Positions 11,801-22,436 of a DNA stretch of 64,000 nucleotides are shown piece after piece. A program made the translations under genes and the position numbers. The number at the start of each line of letters is the position of its first letter. Position 1 is the first letter of the stretch. Below the pieces are notes generated by a model, which did no database searches, had not been told where the DNA came from, and saw only the letters and a list, made by a program, of their open reading frames with translations. This stretch comes from Euglena gracilis (taxonomy: Eukaryota; Euglenida; Euglenophyceae; Euglenales), in NCBI GenBank assembly GCA_039621445.1, contig CP154956.1, positions 24,788,743-24,852,742 of the forward strand, given 5' to 3'.

Positions 11801-14800
11801 CCCGGCTGCCTGCCGGAGGAGGCTGGCGTAGACATCCATCCGGACCAGGGCGTTCCGGAACCCGTGGGGCGGGGGTTCCGCGGGGGAACAGCCTTGTGGG
11901 GTCTCCCCCAGCTGAAGCGGAGGAACGCCCTGAACTTGTCCGTCACAAAGCTGTCTTCCGTTCGCACCTTCTCAAATGTGGCTGGGGGCAAGCGGTCCCG
12001 TGCGGTTGGCTATGGAAAAGAAACGGGGGAGGGGGGACAGGGCGAACCCAACACACAAGGATTGGTCCGGTACACCACACAGGAGAAACCCACACATTTG
12101 CGCAGAAATGGAAAATGGGGAAAATATGATGAAAATTGCAGATGACACACTTCAGAACACAGTCAAATGAAAATTTGCGTTCTATGTTGCTTGCAATGAG
12201 TACCGTTCAACTGAACACATGAGATGTTCACGCAATCAGAGGTTTCTTTTTACTGAGGATGAATTCCAAGGCCGTGGGGGGACTGCCTGACTGTCGCCTC
12301 CTGCAGGCTGGCCAACCGGTACTGACACTCCGCCACCTCCAGCAGTACATTGGTGTTGTGGTCCCCCACCTCCTGGAGGAGCGCCTGCGCCACCCGCAGG
12401 GCTTCCCGGAAGTCGCCGCCAGGATGGCACACCATCCAACCTGCAAGTGGGTGTGGCGTGTGCGCCATAGAATGCAAACAACCCACAGGCAACACACACA
12501 CACACACACACCTGAGTGATTGTGCAAAAAAAACACCAGCCACAGACCACATGGAAAGGAAATGCGGGGCTGTGTGCCGACCTGCATGCCTTGACACTTG
12601 CATTTCAGGAGGTCCACCCACTTGTGGAGCCAGTCAGACTGCCACCGGGCCCTGGCTCAGCCAATTACGGCATACTTTCCTCTAAAAAAAAAAGTGACCA
12701 TGGAAATGGAAACTTGAAAGCCAAACAAAATACGCTTCTCTCAGTAACCCCCCCAACTCGGGGGCGTCAATTTTGCAACAAAATAAAGAACTTGGGTGTG
12801 ATTATTATTTTTTTTTTACAGGAAAAGGTCTTCCTCTTCCTCACAATCTTCCTTCTTCCTCACAGGAAACGGTTCATTCATTTTCATGAAGCCAACGGCG
12901 CCACTCAGGCGGCATCAAATCAGGAATCCCAAAAAAAAGTTTCATTTCCAGCAGTTGGGAAATATATGAAGACATTTGGAAACCAAAAATGGTTCTCAGT
13001 TGAATCTTCACTGAAAATTGTGTTTCTTGAGGGCCCTGGGGGTCCAGCTCAGAGGCTGGAAAATTTATTTGGGCTTGAGGGCCCTGGGGGTCCAGCTAAG
13101 AGGCTGGAAAATTTATTTGGGCTGGCTGGAAAAAGGCTGCTGGCTGACTGGACCCCCGCTGGGAGGGTCAAATTTTCTTGTGCAACGTCCTGCTTTACAA
13201 TTCTTTCAGGATGTACTCTGGCGCCCTAGGACCTTCAAAGGGAACTTCAAAGACTTTAAGACTTTGGTAGGGTGCCTTAGAGCAGGTATCACCATAGCAT
13301 ACGGGGCACATACGCCCAGCATTGTTGGAAAAAAAACTTTCCAATGGCTGCCTCATTAACATCGACGTTGCTGGAACGCTTTGGGAAAGGGCGAACTTTG
13401 TTTTCTTTTTGTTTGCTCTCCGCCACTTGACGCCGAGTTGTTGTTTCCCCGGGGACTAACCCCCGGGAATCGGAAACAACCCAAAAATACATGAGACCCC
13501 TAGAATTGGTCTTTTCGGGGAAATGTGAATTAGAAGTTGTTTTATTCCCCCAAATGGACAATTGGCTAGATGGACCTTTTGTGAAATTGCAAATGTGGTC
13601 CTTTGAGATGGTGGCTTTGCAGCAATTACGTGACATTTTATTCTTCATATTCAGCAATATTTTAACACGTTGATATTTTGTATTAATTTTTAAAAAGCAT
13701 GACAAAAAGGAACTGCCTTCTGAGCCTGAATTCAGGCATCCATGCAACTGTGCAAACCAGCCATTTGCGTCATTGCTGTGGTCTGTTTGTGCAGTTGGCA
13801 AATGGTCAGTTTGCGCAAATGGACACACGGACCAACAATTTTTTTCAAGGTCAAAGTTTGGGGTATCAAGCGATCCACATACGGAGGGTTGGAGTGTAAA
13901 GAGCAGTTCAAAAACATGGACCCGAACCCCAAGAAGTGGGGGGAAAATGTGGCAATTTCGAAAGACAGCACAAAAAAAGCTCATGTGCAAGTTTGGCCGC
14001 CGTTTTGGAAAATATATGCCATTGTGGTCCCGAGGTTTTGATTTTTGAAGCCAAAGGTAAAACCCCTGTCTAAATATGACCCCACTCCCCGACGGGCCTT
14101 GAAATTCCGTCCAAATATAAAACTGGGGGTTTAACAGGAGCGGTTGAACCCCGCCAAATAATATTCCCCCCAAATGATATTCCTCCCCCTGGGACCCGAC
14201 TCTGGTAGCCCACCCTCCCATTGTTCACAGATCGCCACAGAAAAAGATGAGTTTTTGGGAACTGGAAACAGATTTTTTGTGCAAATTCTACATGGATTCC
14301 ACAATGTTCGGAATAAAAGGATAGGGAAAATATTAAATTGCACATTTTTGAGACAAAAATTCCACCCACCCTGGGTTTTGATGGTGTTCAACATAGATAC
14401 AATGCATATCGCAGTCAAAACTTGCTGCCCCAAAAAATACAATTTGCCAAATAATGTTCCCCCAAAAAAATTTCCCCCTCTGAGGGTGGACTTGAAGTCC
14501 GACCAAATAACGTTCCCGGGGGTGGATATTATTTGGGGGGTTACTTCAATGCTTCAGCCACTTCTAAAGCCCACCTGGTGAGGCGGGGAGCTGACTGAAA
14601 ATCAGTCAGTCATCCCTCGGGGAGTAGGAAGGACAACTCAGGAATGGCGGATTGCAAGAAGCTTGCCTGAAAGGGCAGTGCTTGTCCCTATTTGACAGCA
14701 ATCGCCGCGCCATTCTGCCGGCAATCAAACCCCAAACAGGCTTCCACGCAGCCGGGCCCCGGCCGGGAGCGGCTGTACAGCCGTTTCACGGCGGCGGCGC

Positions 14801-17041
14801 TCTGCTCCAGCTGGGTGGGGGTCACCTCCAACAGGCCGCCCACGGCCTCCACGCAGAACGGGTTGAGGTGCAGCGCCGCCCGGTACGTGTCCGCCGCCGG
14901 CTCCCGCGACCCCCGCCGCCGGTAGCAGTTCGCCTTCGCCATCAGCACAAAGAGGGTGGGGCCGCCCCGCCATCCCGCCGCCGGACAGCGGATGGGCACC
15001 ACAGGTGCGAAATAACTGTCATCTGCCGCATTTCCAAAAAAAAAAAGTGAGTGATTTTTTTTGGGGGGGGGCTGCCATAATCCCCGGAAACGGTCCTAAG
15101 TCAGGTCCCGGGTTGTTGAAAATGTACTCCAACCCAGAAAGGCGTACAGGACGGCAAAGTCCCTTTGAGAGGAGGAAAACAGAGGGCAGGGAAGTCGCCG
15201 ATGGCTTCGGGCAACCCCTTTCTTGATGGAGGCACAAAAGATAATCATCCAAAGAGAATTCCCCCGCTGTATATTGGAGATTGGAGGACCAGTTTGGAGA
15301 GGGGGAAGCTTTACGCCTGAGCAACTGAATACTGTGCCGTTCAGTGGCCAGCGAACGTTCAGCGTTGGGACCCTGCTCCTTCGTTTGAAGCCACTCTATT
15401 TGAAACCTGCAATTCCATTGGGGGGGTTTAATGTGCAGAGACAAACCCCTGAACTCGAAGCCCACAGGGGCTGGGCTATTGTTTTAACCGGTCCAGACCC
15501 TGAAGGGAGCAGTGGCGTTAAATGGCACATGCCATTGATTGGGGAACAGGGTTCACATACGAAGACCCTCTGAGACGCGAACATCAAAAATCATGCGCAA
15601 ACATCATACTCCCTACGTAGCACATTCACTGATCACTTTGCGGAGCATGAAATGGCTGAAATCACGACAAAATATGTGGTAAATTTCTCGCCTTCCTCAC
15701 TGCAGCGGTGGGAACCCAGACGGCGGCGCGAGAGGTGTTCGGCTCCAGCTGGGAGTTCACGCCCACGTCCACCTTCTCCAGGTGCTCCAGCGCCTTGGAG
15801 GGGTCCTCCAGCTTGAGGTATGTCTGCGCAATCTTCGCCCGCAGCAAGCACTCCGGGGTGGCCGACTTGGGGGGGCTGAGCGTCATCAGCCGCCGGTGGC
15901 TCTTCAGCACCGTCAGGGCGCAGGGGGCAGGGCACTGGAGGGGCGGGGAGGACTGCGGAGGGTGTCCCGATGCCGCCCATGTGACGGGTGGCACCGCAGG
16001 GGGGGACGCCGGCCAACAACGCGCCGGAACGGGCCGAACACCAAAGTGGCCGGGCCCAAAAGAAGAAATGGATGTGGCGCTTTGCAGTGCTGTGGGATGG
16101 GGGGCGGCACGAGGGCCACTGGCGCTTCGCCTCCAATGAAAGGCCGCTGACGGGCTTCGCAAACACACAGGGCCCCGCCCGGTGGAGCTGTAGTGCCCGA
16201 GGGCCCGGCGGGGCTCCCCGCCGCCCAGGAAGGCGTCGCCGCACGCCACGAGAGCGTCCACGTACAGGCCGCTGGCATGCCCCGCGGCGGGCCCCCGCAT
16301 CTGTGCCGCCAGCCGGGGCCGCACCGGAATGAGAAACAGCCGTTGCCTGCACACAAGCAGCCGTGGTACACCATACATATATGTGCATGTGCATTGCATA
16401 ATAAAATGATAAATCCCCCCAAATATAAAGTCCCCCCCAAATACAAAGCCTGCTGATGGTGCCATTCAGAAAAAAGCTGAAAAAGTGGGTGGATTTCAGA
16501 AATTGTCCAGAATTGCCTATTTTGGACAAAAATGCATATTTTTGGGGTGAAATAGGAGGGTGCAGGGTGCACACAAAAATTTGATCCCCCCCAGATATAA
16601 AGCCCCCCTGAGGGTCTTGAAATCCCTCCCAAGTTTACAGCCGGGGGGCTTTATATTTGGGAGGAAAAACTAAACCCCCCGGGGGGGCTTTCTATTGGGG
16701 GGGGTATATATAATCCTGCCAGGATGTGTGAACCCCTCCTGTGGTACCAAAAACTTGATGAAAAAAGTTGCAGTCAGAACAGCAGGTGTTGATGGAAACG
16801 AGGGAGGGTCACAGGAACATGAGTGGAAGACCAGTCAGCCAGCAAGCAACTTCTGTGGACATCATCAACAACTTTCGATGTGGCATTCAGGAGGTGCATG
16901 TCTGTGGGGGGACCTCCTCCCCTGCCCATTCCAGCCAGGCCGGGAGGTCACGACGCCCGCCACGAAGGCGGCAGACTTCCACTGGCTGGCCCCCAGCAGC
17001 CGGCGGGCCTCCGCCAGCAGGTCCTCCGCATCGCCCGTCAT
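2386..17041 (-). CDS. APC7: Anaphase-promoting complex subunit 7 (TPR protein), 15 exons
   Basis: APC7 is a tetratricopeptide-repeat scaffold subunit of the APC/C, the nuclear ubiquitin ligase that drives anaphase and mitotic exit. Exons: 17041-16938, 16316-16169, 15934-15734, 14954-14766, 12638-12588, 12414-12291, 11981-11936, 11840-11685, 11406-11342, 11033-10957, 10776-10711, 5497-5317, 3488-3427, 2990-2890, 2491-2386. They total 1677 nt, one open frame of 558 residues with a stop at 2386-2388, close to plant and animal APC7. Helical TPR pairs run throughout. Diagnostic blocks in family order are DWLHKWVD (about 216), the FEKVR...MDVYASLL junction (about 290), SFVDKAIDANPHHVRAHLLKG-type repeat, VVYQGLVESYL, and a C-terminal KRAEKWMNGLDP block followed by an acidic tail. 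The match rests on remembered family alignments. Some junctions could move by 1-6 nt because of direct repeats. Introns span 43 nt-class to 5.2 kb and hold most mobile DNA of the region. Confidence 0.85.
2492..2889 (-). other. APC7 intron 14, nonconventional ends
   Basis: AACCC occurs at the end of the upstream exon and again at the end of the intron. Just inside are CCACCC (5') and GGGTGG (3'). No GT/AG pair gives the family-conserved Asn-Pro-Ala-Ala junction, but removing one AACCC copy plus the intervening DNA does. Confidence 0.5.
2651..2851. repeat. (GT)n / (GGGT)n microsatellite in APC7 last-but-one intron
   Basis: About 100 bp of pure GT is followed by a GGGT block of about 50 bp and a second GT block. 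It lies inside the intron between exons 2990-2890 and 2491-2386 and produces spurious Cys/Val and Thr/His frames. Confidence 0.97.
2991..3426 (-). other. APC7 intron 13: GT-AG ends with long terminal complementarity
   Basis: The borders are GTGCGG and GGCAG. The 16-nt sequence across the donor (CCTGTGCGGTTCGTCC) is matched 14/16 by the complement near the acceptor (GGACGAGCCACACAGG). This is the combination called an intermediate intron in euglenids. Confidence 0.6.
3100..3200. repeat. Degenerate telomere-like CCCTAA repeats
   Basis: CCCTAACCCTAG, CCTTAACCC and CCATAACCC words occur over about 90 bp inside an APC7 intron. Their spacing is irregular, so this is an interstitial relic and not a telomere. 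Confidence 0.5.
3820..4200. repeat. C-run/G-run foldback elements of the AAATAATACCCC type
   Basis: The word AAATAATACCCCCC occurs near 3833 and 4117, and its complement (GGGGGGCTATTATTTGGGG) near 4171-4190. Between them lies a short palindromic core containing a CCGACTT/AAGTCCGG-like pair. The same arrangement recurs near 14140-14540 and 39225-39420. Confidence 0.55.
4319..4674. mobile_element. Non-autonomous hAT-like element (CAGGCAWTTGCTTAAG family)
   Basis: Terminal inverted repeats CATACAATTGCTTA (left) and TAAGCAATTGCCTG (right) bound a 356-bp element. Flanks are ACGCAGGG and TCGCAGGG, an 8-bp target duplication with one mismatch. The interior has C/G runs and several copies of an AACCAGTCAGTCACT word also seen near 5810, 26570 and 31340. 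There is no coding capacity. It lies in APC7 intron 12 (3489-5316). Confidence 0.6.
6821..7170. repeat. 43-bp self-complementary satellite, array 1
   Basis: About eight units of a 43-bp repeat built from TCGAACGTCGTTCGAGG and CCTCCTCGAAC / GTTCGAGGAGG words. Each unit is nearly palindromic, so similar Arg/Ser/Glu-rich open frames appear on both strands. These are not genes. Confidence 0.93.
7758..7912. repeat. Foldback (hairpin) about 150 bp with TTC triloop
   Basis: The arms contain CAAAGAGTCGCCCAACTAGG and its complement and meet at GGCGCC-TTC-GGCGCC (7828-7842). Outer arms CCCTACAGGGT / ACCCTGTAGGG extend it. A second copy near 8885-8940 retains only one arm and stops at the hairpin centre. 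Confidence 0.75.
8326..8740. repeat. GCACTATTGGAC foldback element with internal unique block
   Basis: CCGCACTATTGGAC-type words and a CGGCCGCCTCCGGCGGCGG palindrome flank a 230-bp block (about 8420-8650) beginning GGGTGCCTCTTAGTCCCGGC. The start of that block is the unoccupied version of the target hit by the element at 48236-48641. Confidence 0.55.
9225..9675. repeat. 43-bp self-complementary satellite, array 2
   Basis: Same unit and phase as the array at 6.8 kb, about eight copies, ending in a rearranged tail at 9627-9675 with GAGCTCGAACGTTCGAGC. The two arrays are 2.4 kb apart in the same orientation. Confidence 0.92.
10292..10635. mobile_element. Non-autonomous hAT-like element (CAGGSTTYRATATAAGG family)
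   Basis: TIRs CAGGCTTTAATATAAGG (left) and CCTTATATCGAACCCTG (right) bound 344 bp, with a perfect 8-bp duplication GTTCAGCC on both sides (10284-10291 and 10636-10643). It lies in APC7 intron 11. A related sequence occurs at 22649-23267, where the two ends have no matching flanks. Confidence 0.75.
11841..11935 (-). other. APC7 intron 7: 95-nt nonconventional intron, exact consensus
   Basis: The intron begins GTTCAG and ends CTGGTCCG. CAG sits at +4 to +6 and CTG at -8 to -6. CAGGGCGTTCC at the 5' end pairs perfectly (11/11) with GGAACGCCCTG at the 3' end. It is 95 nt, so reading through it changes frame; removing it joins VTD-K directly to MDVY with the same spacing as in plant APC7. No GT-AG pair restores the frame here. 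Confidence 0.85.
12415..12587 (-). other. APC7 intron 5: 173-nt nonconventional intron, exact consensus
   Basis: The intron begins ATGCAG and ends CTGGCGGC. CAG at +4 to +6 pairs with CTG at -8 to -6. CAGGTCGGCACAC matches the complement of GTGTGCCATCCTG at 11 of 13 positions. GGC is repeated at the two junctions. The join Cys-Gln-Gly / Asp-Phe-Arg-Glu has the spacing expected for the family. Confidence 0.8.
14055..14545. repeat. AAATAAT-type and AAATATAAAAC-type foldback elements
   Basis: Words such as CCAAATAATATTCCCCCC, CCAAATGATATTC and the complementary GGATATTATTTGGGG near 14523 delimit a roughly 400-bp foldback-like segment within the APC7 intron between exons 4 and 5. It overlaps an AAATATAAAACTGGGGG word at 14113. 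Confidence 0.45.
16400..16720. repeat. AAATATAAAGCCCCCC foldback elements
   Basis: CCCCAAATATAAAGTCCCCC near 16420 and CCAGATATAAAGCCCCC near 16590 face GGGGGCTTTATATTTGGG near 16645-16660. A CTGAGGGTCTTGAAATCCC core lies between. Related ends occur at 17790-17860. Confidence 0.55.
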
Positions 17042-17080
17042 GCGCGGGGCCACATACAGGCCCTGTGCATACACACACAC
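17042..17080 (-). promoter_or_regulatory. Putative trans-splice acceptor and 21-nt leader of APC7
   Basis: A (GT)n-rich stretch ends in GCACAG at 17063-17065, and a 21-nt leader follows before the ATG at 17041. The leader contains an upstream ATG opening a five-codon frame that overlaps the APC7 start out of frame. The N-terminus starting at 17041 matches the length of plant APC7 N-termini, which argues that no upstream coding exon is missing. Confidence 0.4.
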
Positions 17081-19609
17081 AAAACAACAATCGGTGGGCA
17101 CAACCAGGCATCTCCAGCGAAGCCCAAAGGTTTGCCCATTCCAGGCCATTCCAGGCCATTCCAGGCCATGTCAGGCCATTTTGACATAATGGGGGGTGCA
17201 GTGGCCATAATTGTGGGTTGGATTTGAAACCAACAACTGCATCGCAGGTGCATACATGTTCAAAAACTAAAAAGTAATGCACATGAAAAACATTCATGAA
17301 AATGATGTAATTGGATGATAGAGTTGATGAAATTTAGCTCTGTGTAAAATTTTCAGGATGGGAGACTTTGTGATGAGAAAATCACTGGAAGATTTAAAAC
17401 AAAGCAAAAGCCTGAAAATGCTGGAATAATTTTGGACACTCATATGGAAATCCTTTTTTTTTCCGAAAATGCAACAAATGCTTGAACATCGGTTTCTTCC
17501 GACAAAATATGAAAATGGAAAAATCCAACCGTTTCCCATCATTTTTCATCAAACTCAGTGCCAGGGGCAAAAGCAGAGAAAGTAATATACGTTTCAGAAG
17601 CAACTTAGCCCGTAATTCTCACCAGCAGAAGGTGAGTGCTTGTGCGTGCGCTTCATCTCTACGGCCTATTTCGTGATAGGTCATGAGGCTTATTTAAAAA
17701 AAAATGGTGAAATTTGGGCAAATTGGGGGCAAAATTCGTACACACTTTTCTTGTGAAAGTATGGTTTTCCTGCCAAAATGGAAATGCCCCAAATATGAAA
17801 CCCCCCGCAGGTCTTGAAATTCCCGCCCAAATATAAAACTGGGGGTTTTCTATTGGGGGGGATTGCTCGTAACACACAATTGACTCTTAAATAACGGCCA
17901 ACAAAATATCTCGTTTGTGATACAAGAAAACCAAAATTTTGTTTAATGACTTTCTTTGCTTGCCAACAATTGGCAATCCAAAAGTAACTTCAAGCGACCT
18001 AAAGAGCCCAGAATGGCCGAAAAATTACAAATATTGCTCAAAACAAAAAGTGTTTGGTTTCAACTTCAAATTACAAACTTTTCTTTTGACTGCAGGTACT
18101 TGCTGTTAGGAGCTTTTTTCTCTCAGCATTTGACTTCCGAAGAAGTCCACACACATAGCAGTTGAACATTTCATGGTCATTTAAAAATTTCAGAACATTT
18201 TTTTTTAATGTTATGCCATTGGAGGCCATTTTGGAGAACTTTGGCTTCAGCTGCCCGGACACAACCCCTCGTTGCTGGACTCCAAGGTGGGTCTTTGAAG
18301 TTCTTCTGGGCCCAAGTCCCGTTCTGGGTCACAGGGGGGGTCAACTCCCCCACCACCACCTAATACAGTTTCCACCCTGGCCAAGAGAACGACAAACCTG
18401 AACAAGAGTGATGGACCTGTTCTGGAAATCAAGATCATCAACCATCAATATGTGATCCGATTAATTCATCATATACTTCCGGAGAACTTTCTGAATTCCG
18501 GGGAGGTCAGTCTGTTCTGTTCCCTTGCAAAACCCGGAAACAAATTTGATCGTGTCAGGCGCCTGGATGATCCGCCAACCAGGACTGTTCTTAAAACCCC
18601 AATGGGGAGGGGTCCCCTCACCCAACCAGCCTGGGATTGGATGGGGGAAGGGGCAGGAACCCTAAAAATTTGGGCCATCTGAAAGTCTTTCCCAACAAAA
18701 AATTCACGGTCTTTCCTGCTGGCCCAGGTCCCCACAGGTGGACCCCCCTGAGGTGTTGTAGGTCACGACCCCACCCACCCACAATAAGGTTTCCAGGATC
18801 TCCATTCACCTTTGCTTCTGAAGAGTGGGTGGAGCACAGAGGCTCTTTAAAAAAAAATCATGGTTCAGGCGGGTGTAATCTTGCGCGCATGGCAAGAGTC
18901 GAAATCGCTTACTGAGGGGCAGCGTCCCATTAAAATGTGGCAAACATGGTCCCGAAGGCTTGATGATCATCGCTTGAAAAGGCGCTGGTTTCACCAATGA
19001 ATGATATTTTCCCTTGGGGAGTAAGGGTCTGGGTTCTCGTGTACATTGGATTCTCCTTGGTTTTTCAGTGTTTGTAATCCTTTTTTGCATGCCAGAATGG
19101 TGGGAATGGATCTAACTGGAGGAAAAAGACCAACCCATAAACCATAGGCGCAAAACTTTTCAAAAAAAATATGTGTCTGGCCTGAAAAAGCATTCTCCTG
19201 AATACATCCGTGGGGGGGCATTCAATGCAAGTCAAGAATTCAACTCCGCACCTGTGGGCAGGCCGCCATGGCACGTGTACGCCCCGAGCCAATCGGAGCG
19301 TAGGGGTGCATGGCTGCCGAAGCACAGCTGGAGCGTCGATGACGGAAAGAAAGGTTATGGATAGAGGCGAGTTCTACAGGAATAGAAGTGGTAAAATGTT
19401 GACGTCTGGAGGCGACGAAAGCTGGGCTCCAAAAACACTCTAAACATGTTACTGGAAAACTGGGCAGAGTGGGAAAGCCAGGGTCTCAATGTATTAACGC
19501 CAAACACAACCATTTTGACCTCTTTTCAAAAAAAAATACGCGCTTTGCACCGAAAAAAATCGACTCTTCTTGGTTGTGCCAGGGTGACGCAATATTCATT
19601 CTGGTTTTT

Positions 19610-19975
19610 TCCCTGAGGTAATATCCCCCCCAAAAAATACCCCCCCCTGACGGCGCGAAGAGCCGGGGACAGTGAAACTTTTCCCTAAAATATCCCCAAA
19701 AACCCCAACTTCACACACAAAGATGATGAAACTTAATTTTTTTTTCGGGTTTTTGAAGTGCAAAAAAAACATGGTAAATGTCAACTTATACTGATTTACA
19801 CATGGCACGAAGTGCCGCAGGAAAAAAAATTTAGTGTTTTTGGGAACCTGAAAATGATGCCTTTCCAGGCCCAGGTGGGTCAAAAAAAAAATAAGACCCC
19901 CCCCCCAAAAAAGACCCCCCTGGAGGTTTCCAGCAACGGACCCAAAAACAAGACCCGGGTCTTATTTTGTGGGGG
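19610..19975. repeat. AATAAGACCCCCC element, copy 1
   Basis: A segment running from a C-run at 19624 through GAAGTGCAAAAAAAACATG and TTAGTGTTTTTGGGAACCTG to GGGTCTTATTTTGTGGGGGG at about 19958-19977. The same order of blocks, about 80% similar by eye, recurs at 34195-34560. No coding capacity. Confidence 0.65.
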
Positions 19976-21572
19976 GGGTTCGGTCTGCAGCCCGGCTGGG
20001 GGCTGCTGGGGGAAGAAATGCTGCCTGGCTGGACCATCGGGAGTTGGGTTCTGTGACTTAAAAATGTTCCTGCTGATAAATCCCCTGGGTGAAAGAAAAA
20101 TAAAAAAAAGCTGGAGACTTTTTTCCAAACCCAACCTCACCGAAATGATTTGCAATTCTTAAGTGACGGACTTGTTCGCATTTTTTACGAACTTTGTCAA
20201 AAATATGCATTTTGGCTATTCTGGGTCATTTAAGGGGATTTAGGGGGGATCAGATTCGACCAACAATTCCTTGACTTGTAAATTCCCCACTTACCCCCCC
20301 ACTTCCCCAACCAAACAAACCAGACCAGCTTTATAAGTGGAGGGGACGTCGGAAAAAAAAATTCGAGAAGCAAAATGCAGTGGGCTGTCGCGTGCCGCCA
20401 CCTCCTTTTTCCGAAGTGTGCGCTCCATCGCTGCAAGGCAGGGGACGGGAGGCACGACCACAGGGGACGAGGGTGGGGCAAAGGGATATTTTAAAGACCA
20501 GGGGGGGAGGGGTCTGGGGAACCACTTTCGGGGTCAATTTGGGGTCAAAAGTATTTTTGGTACTTCGCTCCGAAAAAGTTCAGAAATGGCCAAAACCCCG
20601 CCTCCGGGGGGGACCCACAAAACCCCTTGGGGTAAACACCGACCAAACTCGCACTTAAGCTTTTTTCCTTTTTGAAGTGGGCATTTGCCCAAATTGACAT
20701 CTTTTTTGGCTCCCAAAAAAACCAACTTATGCGAGCAGGATGGATGGTGAGGCCCCAGGACGGGGATGAGGAAGAAGGGATGTGTCAGTTAGGGTGTCAC
20801 CACAACAGTACCACAACAGCTGGGGGTTTAGAACCTTCCAACGGCTGCTGGGATGTTGCTGGAACCATTCGGGCAGTTGAGACAAAGCCTGAAACGATGC
20901 CCTGAATCTTGACTTTGCTAAAAGTCCGTGGTCGGTGTGCGCATTTGCGCAAATGGACGTTGTGTGCATTTGCAACCATGTGTAAAGCGAAAAAGGTTAC
21001 AGATGAAGCTGAAACTGGTGTGTTTGTGAAATTGTGCAAATGCTTGGTTTGTGTGAATGCGCAAACAGTCTTTTTGGTCAGTTTGCGCACCTCCACACAC
21101 CAACCACTTGTGCTCCTTCACACACGCATCATTTAGAAGTTGCGGCATTACTGCAGTTTGTCCTTAAGTAGGAGACATTTTTGAGAATTTCAGTACAGCA
21201 AAAGGGCCAATCTCTGGGTCCGAACTTGGGCATCAGCAATTAAGCCTGCGAAAACCTTTTTTTGGCCCCAAAATTATCAAAATAAACAGCACTTCGAGGT
21301 TATATCCTTGAAAACTGAGTTTAAGAGTTTAAGGCTCGAAATTGAGGCACAGTGCATTGGCTGAAAATAATGTGCCAGCTGACTTGAAAACCTTGGTGTT
21401 CAGGGGGTCACATAATGCAATACACTAACGCGCCTTATTTGACCCTCTCAGACACACCTTACAACACCACCCTTTTGGGCACAACACCTCACACGTTGCT
21501 CTCCTCCTGTTTCCACTCTTCTCCTGTCTCAGAAGTCCCGTTTTTCAGGCTTCAAAATAAAAATCTTGGTGA

Positions 21573-21631
21573 GTGTGCACAACTGCGCAAATCAACCATC
21601 AAAAATGGTTGATTTGGGCAGTTGCGCACAC
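21573..21631. repeat. 27-bp-arm hairpin
   Basis: The arms GTGTGCACAACTGCGCAAAT... and its complement match at 25 of 27 positions with a 5-nt loop. The TGCGCAAATGG / CCATTTGCGCA words of this hairpin are shared by loci near 13800, 20945, 21065, 21800 and 22285. Confidence 0.8.
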
Positions 21632-22436
21632 CGACCACCCTAAAATACCAGCAGTGTTCAAAGAGGGGGTCCAGCACCGCAGCAATAAAAGAGAGCAATA
21701 CCACAGTTCCATCACATTCATTTTCCAGCTCCAAACTCACTGCCATAGGAGGCTCTTGGTTGGTTTTAAAATAGTTGATGTTCGAAAATGCACACATCGT
21801 CCATTTGCGCATTTGCGCACACCAAATTCATTTTTGCTGTTGTGCCGGTGTCACGGAGTCTTAAACATCAATGGGGCAGTGTTGACAACTCGCAGCCGAG
21901 CTTAACTGGTAACTGGTGGCAGTCCTCCTGTGTTCTGTATCCTCCTCATCAACTTCCAACACTTTCACAGCCAACTTCAAAATCCTCCACAAGGTGCCAC
22001 AAAACATCGCAAAGCAAAGGGGTGGACCTGCCACCCCACCTCCAGAACACTACCTAGCACTGGCAGTTGCCACACAGGAAATGGGGGGTGCACGTACTGG
22101 GTTTTCGAGTTCTCACTCCCGGAGACTTCATGCCACGCTGACCACACAAAAAAAGCAAAATCGGCCAAAGTACCGGGAGTGACAGGGCCAAAAATGACAA
22201 TTCGCTCGAATCCACGTTGCCATGCTCCATTTTGCTCAAAGTTCTTCCAACGCCAGCGCCAAAATCAAAAATTTCGACATGTGCGAAAATGCGCACACCG
22301 ACCAAAAGAAACCTCAAGTGCAAGAGTTTGGCCGCCTGAGAACCACTCTGGGGGGTGGAACCCCCCCCTGGGCGATGTCCAAATTAAAAAAAAAAACATC
22401 CCTGGCGGGGACAACGGCCTGGGCCATCGTGGTCCA

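Larger units (their letters stand above)
17081..22436. other. Spacer between the coiled-coil gene and APC7
   Basis: About 5.3 kb without a recognised exon. It holds AGGCCATTCC repeats (17140-17185), an AAATATAAA-type foldback (17780-17865), a 360-bp AATAAGACCCC element (19610-19975), dispersed TGCGCAAATGG palindromic words (20930-21110, 21780-21830) and a hairpin at 21573-21631. A G+C-richer patch at 19240-19440 has short open frames on both strands that I could not assign. Confidence 0.5.

Noticed and set aside
11841-11935. A sequencing frameshift in APC7 instead of an intron
   Set aside because: The 95-nt segment has exact complementary ends and its removal restores family spacing; a single indel would leave about 31 extra residues.
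15633-16632. Long overlapping minus-strand open frames around 16 kb
   Set aside because: Only parts (15934-15734 and 16316-16169) match APC7; the rest reads through introns.
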